A DNA stretch of 64,000 bases from Artemisia argyi (Eukaryota; Streptophyta; Magnoliopsida; Asterales; Asteraceae): assembly GCA_030686995.1 (NCBI GenBank), contig CM060685.1, positions 122,136,823 to 122,200,822 of the forward strand, in the 5' to 3' direction. Shown in pieces: positions 53,311 to 64,000 of this stretch. The notes under the pieces are model-generated. The model did not search any database. It was given only the letters and a program-made list of their open reading frames with translations, and was not told where the DNA came from. A program made the translations under genes and the position numbers. Positions within the stretch are counted from its first letter, which is position 1. The number at the start of each line of letters is the position of its first letter.

Positions 53311-55892
53311 ACTAAAATATGCACTTATCGAGTCTAGAGCCGCGAGATACATCAAAAGATCTCTTCGGAACACTTGATACTTCTACACTAGTTGTTCAAC
53401 ATTAAGGACACCAATTGTAAATAATAAGAGTCCTACGCAGATCATAGCAATCTGCCAAAACATTTATGAGAGAATTTACAATTGTGATTCTCAATGATTG
53501 AATGGAAATACATGCCAGGGTCAGCATCAAACAGCCCTGAAAGCATGTCACTTCAGTAATCTCTAGTGGGTTACACTTAGTGTTCGCGGTGGTTACAAAC
53601 GGTCTACAGTCGTGGGGTGAACTCAGCGGCTCACCTGAATCATTTATGTGCTTCGGTAGATCTTGTAAGCCCTCTCGGGGGTATCCGGTTCAGGAATGGC
53701 CATGGCAAGGATTAGGGAAAGTTTTCACAATATGCTGTTAACAATCTCTAACTCCGAACTTGTAAGTGTCGGATGCTTTATTGCTAACTGTTTTCATGCA
53801 GGTACTTATGGAGACCGGGAGTGCTATACCATCATTTCCATCATCTGCGTCAAAACAGTTTCCACATGCTCATACTTTCATCATAATGAAAGATATTGTC
53901 AAAGAAAGTGCTCACCAAAGATCAAAGTAAAGTAAATTTCAAAGAAAGATTCTACGTCATGTAAAAGAATCTACAGAGATCAAAGACAACGACCAAAGCT
54001 ACAAAATGAGAGCTACGAAAGTATGATATGCCAAAGTCAAAAGACGTATGAGCATGTTGGAAAGGCGTAAAGACACCAAAGACAAAGACGTTGATGAAAG
54101 GCATATAACACCATCACTTGATCACACCAAGAACAAAAATTGAAGAACAAAGAATCATAATTCAATGATTATTAATTTTTGATGACTTCTAACATCGTGA
54201 AAGTCAAAGCTAGAGATAAAAGTTGAAGACGTCTAGCAAACTTGATGACCAACCCTTAGGGTGAGATTGTTGGGAATACATTTTAGTTATGTCAAATGTT
54301 GGTCACCACTTTTGTAATAGGTTGCTATAACATTTACTTATTATGTTTGTTTACATTAGTTAATGTTTTATGTTAAGCTTAGTTAAGTCCATGGGCCATG
54401 TGAAAGTCCATTAGGAGAATGTATGGAAAAGGAAGGATGCCCTAGCATCCCTTCCCTATAAATAGACACCTTATGTAATCATTCTCTTTGTTGGTTATAT
54501 TGATATTGTAGTGAAACCCTTGCATATTTATCTTTCATATCATATAATCTTCCATCTCTACATCTCTCTCTTATCTCTATATCATATCTATACTTGTGTT
54601 TACAATATGGTGACCTAACAAGGTCCTTGTATATTTCATTCTTTTTATTTACACGTATACATTTGTATATGTGTAATAAACTTTATGCCATTTGTATACT
54701 AAAATATGCACTTATCGAGTCTAGAGCCGCGAGATACATCAAAAGATCTCTTAGGAACACTTGATACTTCTACACTGGTTGTTATTCAACATTAACGACA
54801 CCAATTGTAAATAATAAGAGTCCTACGCAGATCATAGCAATCTGCCAGAATATTTATGAGAGAATTTTCAATTGTGATTCTCAATGATTGAATGGAAATA
54901 CATGCTAGGGTCAACATCAAACAGCCCTGAAAGCAGGTCACTTCGGTAATTCCTAGTGGGTTACGCTTAGTGTTCGCGGTGGTCTCAAACGGTCTACAGT
55001 CGTGGGGTGAACTCGGCGGCTCACCTGAATCATTTATGTGCTTCGGTAGATCTTGTAAGCCCTCTCGGGGGTATCTGGTTTAGGAATGGCCATGGCAAGG
55101 ATTAGGGAAAGTTTTCACAATATGCAGTTAACAATCTCTAACTCCGAACTTGTAAGTGTCGGATGCTTTATTGTTAACTGTTTTCATGCAGGTACTTATG
55201 GAGACCGGGAGTGCTATACCACCATTTCCATCATCAGCGTCACAACAGTTTCCACATGCTCATACTTTCATCATAATGAAAGATATTGTCAAAGAAAGTG
55301 CTTACCAAAGATCAAAGTAAAGTAAATTTCAAAGAAAGATTCTACGTCATGTAAAAGAATCTACAGAGATCAAAGACGACGATCAAAGCTACAAAATGAG
55401 ACCTACAAAAGTATGATATGTCAAAGTCAAAAGACGTATGAGCATGTTGGAAAGGCGTAAAGACACCAAAGACAAAGACGTTGATGAAAGGCATATAACA
55501 CCATCACTTGATCACACCAAGAACAAAAATTGAAGAACAAAGAATCGTAATTCAATGATTATTAATTTTTGATGACGTTAAGTCCATGGGCCATGTGAAA
55601 GTCCATTAGGAGAATGTATGGAAAAGGAAGGATGCCCTAGCATCCCTTCCCTATAAATAGACACCTTATGTAATCATTCTCTTTGTTGGTTATATTGATA
55701 TTGTAGTGAAACCCTTGCATATTTATCTTCATATCATATAATCTTCCATCTCTACATCTCTCTCTTATCTCTATATCATATCGATACTTATGTTTACAAT
55801 ATGGTGACCTAACAAGGTCCTTGTATATTTCATTCTTTTTATTTACACGTATACATTTGTATATGTGTAATAAACTTTATGCCATTTGTATA
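53311..55892 (+). repeat. Tandem 1.39-kb pair with copia-type LTRs (copy 2)
   Basis: Unit 1 is about 53311-54697 and unit 2 about 54698-55892. Unit 2 has lost the segment from GATGACGT to TTAAGTCC (near 55577), which included the start of its LTR. The LTR of unit 1 begins TGTTGGGAATACA near 54267. The tandem junction is the same as in copy 1. Confidence 0.65.
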
Positions 55893-55965
55893 CAAAAGGC
55901 CCTTGATCGTTCTTTATATTTTCATCTTCAGTCCACGGAATAAATAAACTTAATATTATTTAGCC

Positions 55966-56474
55966 GCTTTCAGTCCCTGGACTTCAACTCCTTTGCGCCC
56001 AAGTAATAAGTTACGGCGTAAGTCTAATGGCACTTACGCCGTAAATCTTCGTTGGTTTGTAATTATCCACACATATATCCACAACTACGGAGTAACTAAA
56101 TCATAAGTTACGCCATAACCTTCGCACTTAATCACTATGGCATAACCTCAAAGCAAGTTACGAACATAGAACTCTCATTAACCGTTTTACGCCATGACCT
56201 TGCAAAAGGTTACGTCGTACTCTTCATTAGGCAGAAATTTGGCTAAGTCATAAAATATATACGGCGTAACCTCAATGATATGTTACACCATAACCTTGTG
56301 CCTTTATCCTTTTTTGGCAGTTTCTTGTATCTTTTCTGTTCCAATGCCTCAATTAAGCTGAAATACAAATATGAACTAATACGAATGAATTAAGTACCAT
56401 ATTAATATAAATGAGGTAGTAAACATGGGAATTTGATATATAAATTATCAGGTTAATTTGATTATCAAATATCC
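55966..56474 (-). mobile_element. Family F 3' LTR, longer copy
   Basis: This matches 7704-8114 but retains extra sequence with GTTACGGCGTAAG and CTTACGCCGTAAATC near 56010-56045. Several palindromes have decayed differently from copy 1 (TTTTACGCCATGACC here, TTTTACGCCGTAACC there). The tract and hairpin (TCTACTTG-CCTT-CAAGTAGA) follow at about 56475-56510. Confidence 0.55.
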
Positions 56475-56510
56475 CCCACTTGAACTCTACTTGCCTTCAA
56501 GTAGACTTTT

Positions 56511-59149
56511 TAAATCATTTCTAAAAAGACATCTCCCAAGTTGTTTTGGAAGATATGAGTTTAAAAATTACCTAAGCAAGAAAATTTCCAAACCAAACAC
56601 CTCACGAAAAGGGAATTGAAATCACACTCTCACTCTCACTCTCACTAATCTACGCGTTTATTTTTTGGTAATCACTCAACTGCTCAGTCATGGCGAGTAT
56701 TCTATCATAGGCTTGGCAAAGATACTAATCTGCACCACTAGAGTCTATAGATGCTGCTATTCCAAAAGGCAAATGGGTTGACACAACAATAAAGGCTTAC
56801 GGGGTTAAATCAGTCTTCTACCAATACCATTATTTCAGAAAAGGTGACAAAGCCACAAATGCTCGCCCAAATCCATGAACGAGACACTTGTGATTGCTCA
56901 ATTCCTTAACTTGAATAAACTAAAGGGAATGAATGACAAGGGTAGGATAAAGACATGGGAAAACATTTAAATGGGTGTAAAATAAAAAGATACGAAACAA
57001 GTAGTTTCCTAAAGTCCACAATCGCCCCGTCACTATTCGCATTTAATCCCATAGCAAAACCCGAGGGTCAAGAGTCAAGGAGTCTTTAAGAACATCCAAT
57101 ACACGAGTTAATGCATATAAAATGTAGCATAGTGCCTCATAAATTCCATAAACTAGGCAAGTAAGCCTTCATCATCAATGAAAAAAAATATATATATGTG
57201 CTCTAATTTTTTTTTTTTTTTTAAATTGGGTAAAATATTTCACATATTCGGACCAACAACCATATAATCTCTCATTTCTATCTCCCTTCCCCCCACTTGA
57301 GATGTACAATGCCCCCATTGTATAAATATTGACTAAAACTTGAAAGGTGAGATAGAAATGTACGGGTTTATAATTTTATATGTTAAAAGACATCAAAACG
57401 GATATGTAGAAACTGCGCCAGTTGAACAAGGCGAGAATACTAATCACAATACTGAACGACAAACGCTTGCTTGCATGCTTTGTATATATATATTTTTCTC
57501 TTTTTTCTCACTTTTTTCTCACTTTTTTTTTTTTAAATTTTATACAAGACAAGGTATACATGAATAAAAATAAAAATGATACGAACATATAAAGCATCCT
57601 CCCACTTGAGATCAACTATCTTCAAGACCCGCTTTTCTTCCAAAACCCTTTATTTAATACCCGCGACTTCCACCAATGAAACCAAAATTGACTAACAGCG
57701 CCCGGACGATGGACTTTTAGAAACTACAGGGTAGGCTAGGCGAAAGGTGTAACGAAACAATATATATAGTGTGAACAAAATGAAAAGATTGGCTCAAACG
57801 GGTTTACTAAGGGTATCTTGCACTAATAATGAGTGCAACAAAAGGGTTTTAACAGGGGGATTGACTAATCGATGTGAAAACTCAATATACACAATACATA
57901 ACATAAATTGATAGGCTATTTGGGTTTAATACTAAAAATTACCTTTTATCCTAGATGCACCGATTACACCAAGTTTCCTTAGTGTAATGCTCATTATAAT
58001 GGTCTCGAAAAGATATATAAGGCCAAGTTCTAAAGTCTACTACAGCCACCAGTACACTCATTTTAATGGTATTATGTATAAGAGGAAAACGGAAAGGCTT
58101 ATTCTCACACAATGTAAATATAGGGTAGTTGTGCTCAGTCTAAATTAAACTAGTTAAGTAATGAAAAACATGTCAAAATTTTATAAATGAAACATTTTTC
58201 ACTAAAAACTAGAAAAATAAGGCAAGTGAAACCAAATGGGTGTTTATTTTTTATCCCTTCCCCCCACTTAGGTCATACTAAGCATATAGATAAAAATAAG
58301 AAGGTTTAGAAAAGGAACGGAAAACTCCCCTGGATCAATACATGGCACTTCTCGTAACATGCTCCAAATGTGCCTCCCTCGAGCAACATCCAACTCCATC
58401 ATCAACTCTTCATCACCACCATCCTGGTAGTCAATTAAGCTAGATAAAAAGTGTTCCCTTGCAGCCAAATACCACTCCGTAATGCATAGACCTATAATGC
58501 TGCAAAAAAAGCTAACACCAAAAAGCATAATTCCAGATAAAAAAGCAAAATAGCATGAAATGCACAATAATAAAACAAAATAAAACCTAACTCACTTTCG
58601 TAGGAATCACGGTTGTATTTAGCGTATGCAACAAGCCTTTTAAACCACTCGATGTCCCGAGTAAACGAGTGAAGTCTCGTAAGGCTTTACAGAGGACACA
58701 CCCAAAAAGTTCATTACTACTAAAAATCTACAAACTTGGTAAATGTTTTTGAAAATGGTTTGCTACAGGAAGAAGTTACGTCGTAACTTAATTGATTGAG
58801 TTATGCCGTAGGTAATGTGAACTGACAATAATGCGTGCTGGCAAGTAGTTACGGCGTAACCACAAAGATGTAGTTACACCGTAGAAACCTTCTGATGAAA
58901 ATTCTAGAAAAATCAACTTCAATAGACCACAAAGTGGTCCTTCCAGCACTTCTCCTGCATTTCTTCATTGTAGAAACCTGAAAAAATAATGCACAAACAT
59001 ACCAAGCATAAAATCCTATAAAATCTAAAGCTAAAATCAAAATAAAAATAAAAAGATAGGCATGGGATGCCTCCCACGAAGTACTTGTTTTTGTTCGAGT
59101 CACGAGCTTGACTCCACCCTAATATACTAAGTAAAAGGGTGTTCATCCC
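56511..59149 (-). other. Non-coding interior of family F (copy 2)
   Basis: It has the same layout as 8153-10340. Modules lie near 57288-57325 and 57600, plus one extra at about 58255-58285 (CCCTTCCCCCCACTTAGG, with TTAG-GTCATA-CTAA). That extra module lies within the roughly 500 bases missing from copy 1. The internal palindrome cluster is at about 58770-58885. A 99-residue minus-strand frame (58268-58567) has no recognisable domain. Confidence 0.5.
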
Positions 59150-60344
59150 CTAACTTGAAATCAAGTGTAGGTGAAAATAGCAATAAACACCATGAGGGTG
59201 TGAATTTGCTATGGGGTAGAGAAATGATGAATTAAAATTATACCTTGGAATAGATGTCATTTCCCTCATTACCTTACCCATCTTCGTTGATGGCTTTGAT
59301 GAATGGCTCACTCCATGATGCGGCTGAATAATCGGCTTGCACACCACATTTATCTCCATGTCAATCATGGTAGTGCCCATAATTTCGCATCCAAATTCCT
59401 TCTTAAGCTTAATCTCAATCAGGTTAGTAGCCGGTGCCACATAATCATCACCGAGAGGTAGGTTGCACCTCGTCATCGATAGTTTTAGCAACCTTTATAA
59501 GAACACTAGCAATATTGTGAGTAATAAAATTAAAAGGAGGGTTAGAATTGCTACCATTTTGTTTGCTAGGTATCTCCTCCCTTACTCGCGAAATTGCTTC
59601 ATCATCTTTCCTCACAACCTCCAATTGACTAGGGTATGTAACCGGTGGCATGTACGGTTGCATCACCGGCTTAGGTTTAGGTTCGGCTTCCATAGGAGGC
59701 GTAAGTAATTTCCTAAGCCTTTTTACATCTTCAACCATGATACCCCAAAAATCCTACATATCCCAATCATCACATTCCTTTTGGGCTTCCTTTTTCTCAA
59801 TTGCAATGTCGATATCGGCATGATCTATATCATGTTCACAAACACTAGCAAAAATAATAGTAATGGAAGAAATAGCAAAGTCAAAAAGGTCCTTACATTC
59901 ATGGTTCACATCCTCAAATTCTTCATTATTACACCCATTATGAATCTCCTCATGTTTCATCCTTTGAAGATTTTCAGCTCCAATTCTGAACAATTCATCC
60001 ACCCCTTTTGCAATCATCAAAACTCTATATTCAAATTGGGGATCGGGTGTGTTTTGCGAATAATCAATAAAGTTGGACGTGAAACCACGAGTGTGATTAT
60101 TCAAACTATTCTTCCCTCGACATTGCTTGACCATGTACAATTCATATTCTTGAATGGTCATGTTATATGGTTGAAAATTTGCATTGGTATATGGTTGAAA
60201 ATTTGGGAGGAAAGGCTCTAGAGGAGGCGGTCTAGTAGCAGCTTTCCTTGATCTAAGATTCCTCATAAATATGTTTGTTTGCTCGCGATCATACTCCACG
60301 TATTCTTCCAATGTCATCTCATCAATATCTAGTTCCATCTCCAT
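59150..60344 (-). pseudogene. Gag-like protein of non-autonomous gypsy element (copy 2)
   Basis: This is the counterpart of 10341-11535. Beyond the shared frame change in the LPLGDDYVAPATN region, this copy has an extra stop: GAG to TAG in DWDM-E-DFWGIM, near 59755. That divides the frame into 60344-59754 and 59738-59448. The rest is nearly identical, so the stop arose after the duplication. Confidence 0.5.
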
Positions 60345-60472
60345 GATTTCCTGAAACATACTAAGAAACAACGAAAACAGAAGAGACAAAAGAAAGAAAA
60401 CTAAAAACAAAAATCCTAAAAATAAAAAGCTTGAAACTATAAAAGCAAAAACACAAATTAAAATCCTAAATA

Positions 60473-60491
60473 GCTCCCCAGTAACGGCGCC
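60473..60491 (-). promoter_or_regulatory. Primer binding site (copy 2)
   Basis: It is the same GGCGCCGTTACTGGGGAGC as at 11664-11682, directly beside the LTR end. Confidence 0.8.
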
Positions 60492-62647
60492 TGATGTAGC
60501 CAAAGTAGGTATGTCAAAATTAACCATGGTAGGTGGTCAATTAGGTCAAACCACTTGTGCATAATCTACGGTGAGTATAGTGTATCGCCGGGTCGTTAAG
60601 TCCCGATGGGAGTGAGATGCGCAGTCGAATACGTTTTGTGATTGGGAGATTTGAATGGTTTTAAAGAGAATTTGGAATTTGTAAAATAAATTAGACAAAT
60701 AAAGCTAAAATTATCTCAAATAAACAAACACATATAGCAAGTAAATCAAATTAAGCAAAAACGTAATCTAAATTAAAAACGTAACGTGCAAAATCTAAAA
60801 ATGTAACTAAAACGGGAAATTGTCTAGTTTAAACTAAAAACTTGAAATTAGAAATGAAAATATACTTAAAAGGTTATAAAAACACTTAACATAACTCGAA
60901 ATTAAAAATGTAACTAAAAACGAAAATGGGCCGGGCTAAAATGTAAAATTTTTTATCTAAAAGGCCTACGGGTGTCAAACTAATTTTCCTAAGTCCTAAA
61001 CGTAAAAAGAAAATTTTCGAAGAAAGAAAAACATTTTTTTATATTTTTAGATTTTTTTATTATGAATTAATTACTAAATTAACTAAATAAAATGATTAAA
61101 AATACTAAACTATTTTTGAAAATTATGAAATTTTTTCTAAAACTACTTAAGGGAAACATAAATAAAAGAGAAATATAAAAAGTCCTACGAGCTTATTAAT
61201 AAGAAGTGTAATAAGCCAACGGTTCAAATAAGCTAAAATGGGAATGCTATGTTAAATATATAATAAGCAAACTTAAACCTGAGAAGACCCTAGGGCGTGT
61301 GGTAGTGTGTTGTGTGCTTGTGTCTGTGTTGACTTGGTCAAGGGTAGAGGTCCAGGGTTCAAACCTTGGCTTCTACCATTTTTGCAAACAATTTTTTTTT
61401 TAATTTCTGAAAACAACTTCTTTAATAACTTTAAAACAGATATTTTTTGTAAAGACAACTTTTCCAAAACTCAATAATAAGCTGGAAAAAGCACTTGATC
61501 CAAACAGATGACTAAATAGCTAATGAACCAAAAAAAAATGCTAACTAATGGGAACCCTTAAGCTCAAATAAGCTTGGCTAAGGCCCCATGAGCTTTAATC
61601 TATCCTACACTGACCTAAATAAGCTAACCCTAACCTAAAATAAGCACTAAACACAACACTTAAGTCTAAAATTGAAATAAGCTAAATCAAAGTAAGCAAC
61701 CACCAAACAGTTTCAAATGGAAACTATAAGCTAGTGACAAGCTACCTAAAAGCTTATATAAAAAATCACAAAAATTAAAAACAATTAGCCTACCAATCAA
61801 AGATTAAGTATACCAAGTTTCAGAGGATGATGGATTAAATTGGACTAATGAAAACTAAAAAAACAAGTGTTGATTTGAGCACTTCTATTGAAAATGCAGG
61901 CCTGCAAGCCAATGGGGTGTTTTTGGGCTTGTCAAAAGCTGCCAAAAAGCTAATACAAAATTTTTTTTAAAAATTGAGGTAACTAAATAAGCAACAAAAT
62001 GTTTAAATGAACCAAGTTTGAAAGGTATTGGACTGAAAATGATCAAACGAAAAATAAAAGACAAAAGCTGTTTGGGGAATTTGTGTGACTGTGTCAGTTT
62101 GCAAAATGGTCAAAAATTGAAATTTTGACTTACAAAGTCATGATACCAGATATTATAAACTTGCAATATCCTATTTAGAACTAGAATGAAGCAAAAGAAA
62201 CAACTTATGAGCCTTAAAAAAAGAATCTACCCCAGTAACTTATCAAAAACAATTTTGAAATAAATTTTTGGAAAAACAACTATACTTCTTTAACACTACT
62301 TGTAATTGACTTTTTCTTCTTTAAAAATGCTAATATTACTTTCCTAAAGCTAAATCAAAGTTCACTCAAAGACCAAAATAGAGTTTACCCAATGAACAAG
62401 CTTAACCCAAACACCCCTTTAAGTCTAAACTGTTTTTGATTTCACTTAGAATAAATGATTTGGACTAAAGTTTTTGAACACAGAGACTAAACTAAGTCTT
62501 ATAAACACTAAATAAGCATGGCTCAATCACAAAATAAGCAATTCTAATAAGCTAAGCAAGAAGCTAAGAGAAGCTAATATGTGACTGTTAAGTTGCAAAA
62601 CTTTGATAACTACTTTCTAAACTAAGAAATTGGCATAACTAGCAAGC
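60492..62647 (-). mobile_element. Family B 5' LTR, 3' part (copy 2)
   Basis: This matches 11683-13867. The stretch GTTACCGAGCTCGGTAACG, a near-perfect inverted repeat at 12123-12141, is absent here (GGGCCGGGCTAAA), so it was gained in copy 1 or lost in copy 2. The SINE-like segment is present at about 61284-61398 with a shorter T run. It is interrupted at the same base by the A-type LTR. Confidence 0.7.
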
Positions 62648-64000
62648 TGATGAGGCGAAAAATGATCCGTTTTTAGGGGGTCATTTAAGCCCGGAATTGA
62701 ATTTATTTGATCAAATATTGCCCTAAATCGTTCCTTTTGTGATTTTAGATAATTTTGGAGTGAATTCTGTAAAAGGAAGCATTTTGGACGTTTTTGGAGC
62801 ATAAAAGTGAAGAAAACGACAAAGTCTTAATTTTCCTTGCTGGGAACAGTACCTAACGGCGTCACCAAGTTCTACATGACGACGTCAAGAGTAAAACAAG
62901 AGGTGAATTGGATAGAGTCCATGACGGTCCAGAGAGTTTTACACTAAGGGACATGACGGCGTTACCATAGGCCGTCATGGTACCTTACACATGACGGCCT
63001 AAAGAAAGTTGCTCTTGACGGCGTCATATCTGGATCTAGGCAATCCGATATTATTATGGGCGGCGACTTGACGGCGTCAGATTTCTCTTCTTGGCGTTGT
63101 CACATTGGAAAATCTATATATAGTTTTGTAATTTTCATTCATTAAGAGAGGACAATTAGAGGGATAACTTGGAGAAACCCTAGCACGATTTTATCAGTAT
63201 TTTCAAGGGTTTTTACCCTTTGAAACCTTTCATGTTCAATTAAGATGAGTATCCTTTCAATTCATTCAATATGTCTATGTCTTGTTTGAATATATCTTAC
63301 GCTTGTCTTGATTTTAACATGCTAGGCTAGATCTCTTATGTGTTTGCTTAGATGTAGTGAAACCTAGATGTTGATTATGGGTTGATTGCTTGTTTATAGT
63401 TGTTACGGATGAATGATTTCGATGTTAAGCTTAAGAAAACTGGCAGACTTCCATAGGGTAACTTGCTTGAATGTCTTAAGAAACATGAACCAATGCGTAC
63501 TAGGTTTTTATGGTTGTATTTAATGCATGAGCGAATTCTAGTGATCCCATGTTAGGAGCTTCTTGCAGGCTCGATATAGGAGTGAAGTAGTAGCTTATAG
63601 AGTTGGGGAAGTACGTACGCCACCCCACGATTGGTATTAAGGAATATAACCCTTCATCCACGCAACTGTAACAAACTATCAACCTGTAAAAGATATCTAG
63701 GGAGTAATGAAATCTAAGTAAACACAATTTTCCCATTTATTGTTCACACCACTAGTTTAATTAGTTTAATTTACATTTTTGTTATTTTATTTTGATTGCA
63801 TCTTTAGTTATTGGGTTAGTTGAATAGCAACAAATTCTGCCCACTCTTCCAAAAACCCGAGATTTTAATTACTTTTATAAAAATATAAAAATACAAAAAG
63901 AATCATCCCCCACCTCTAGACCTAGTTTTTAGGCTTTCTAATCCTAGCGACACTATTCCTGAGTTGAACGATCAATCCCCCGGTACTTGTCACTATACTA
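62648..64000 (+). mobile_element. Family A LTR (A3), truncated by window end
   Basis: It begins TGATGAGGCGAAAAATGATC at the same position within the B LTR as A1. It contains the palindrome cluster (about 62854-63112) and TATATATAG near 63116. The window ends about 90 bases before the point matching the A1 LTR end. Confidence 0.8.

Larger units (their letters stand above)
50891..64000. repeat. Segmental duplication, copy 2 (runs off the window)
   Basis: This is a direct copy of 2432-about 15230. Differences seen include about 170 bases missing near 55577, about 90 extra bases near 55966-56055, short microsatellites near 57185, and about 500 extra bases at 58138-58636. Both copies share the same A-type LTR insertion in the B LTR. 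Confidence 0.85.

Overview
This is a piece of plant nuclear DNA, almost entirely built from LTR retrotransposons nested in one another. The low GC, the Ty1/copia and Ty3/gypsy coding families, the MULE transposase remnant and a spliced thaumatin-like gene all point to a flowering plant. Several retrotransposon ORFs (the gag-like protein at 10341-11535, the copia gag at 2724-3731, the gag/protease at 45784-48020) resemble, from my memory of the families, proteins common in Asteraceae, particularly relatives of Tanacetum and Artemisia. That placement is an inference and no search was run.

Layout. Positions 1-13867 hold a minus-strand Ty3/gypsy-like composite, called here family B: a 3' LTR (1-2067, cut by the window edge), an interior filled with copia debris and a second gypsy family (F, 7704 onward), gag-like ORFs, a primer binding site (11664-11682) and part of the 5' LTR. 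An Athila-like plus-strand element (A1, LTR 13868-15322 plus a dead gag) interrupts that LTR. A minus-strand, gag-only gypsy element with long LTRs (C, 16866-25831) abuts A1. At 26904-36434 lies an almost intact Ty1/copia element (D) with 266-bp LTRs and a GTGAC target duplication. Its leader carries a 3,581-bp solo LTR of family B with its own GTGAA target duplication. D sits next to a gene fragment combining an arginyl-tRNA-synthetase-like anticodon-binding domain with a DUF6598-like region (36435-37746).

The only clearly intact host gene is a two-exon thaumatin-like (PR-5) gene on the minus strand (39257-40142). Next comes a MULE transposase remnant split by a young, non-autonomous Athila-like element (A2, 41898-49599; 1,407-bp LTRs, TATTC target duplication, gag plus degenerate protease, no reverse transcriptase or integrase). 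After an LTR-like fragment (49732-50890), 50891-64000 repeats 2432-about 15230 in the same orientation, including the same nested insertions. This makes it a segmental duplication.

The most unusual signals are in non-coding DNA. (1) Families A and F each carry clusters of a family-specific 11-bp palindrome, TGACGSCGTCA in A and TTACGSCGTAA in F. Each is found in the LTR and again at one equivalent internal site. (2) Both families repeat a module made of a polypurine-tract-like run, in some copies followed by an 8-bp hairpin. The module occurs next to the 3' LTR and at several internal places, and its sequence variant matches that family's own tract. (3) Element C carries, antisense to its gag, a miniature gene with CCAAT box, TATA box, 86-residue three-helix membrane ORF and AATAAA signal.
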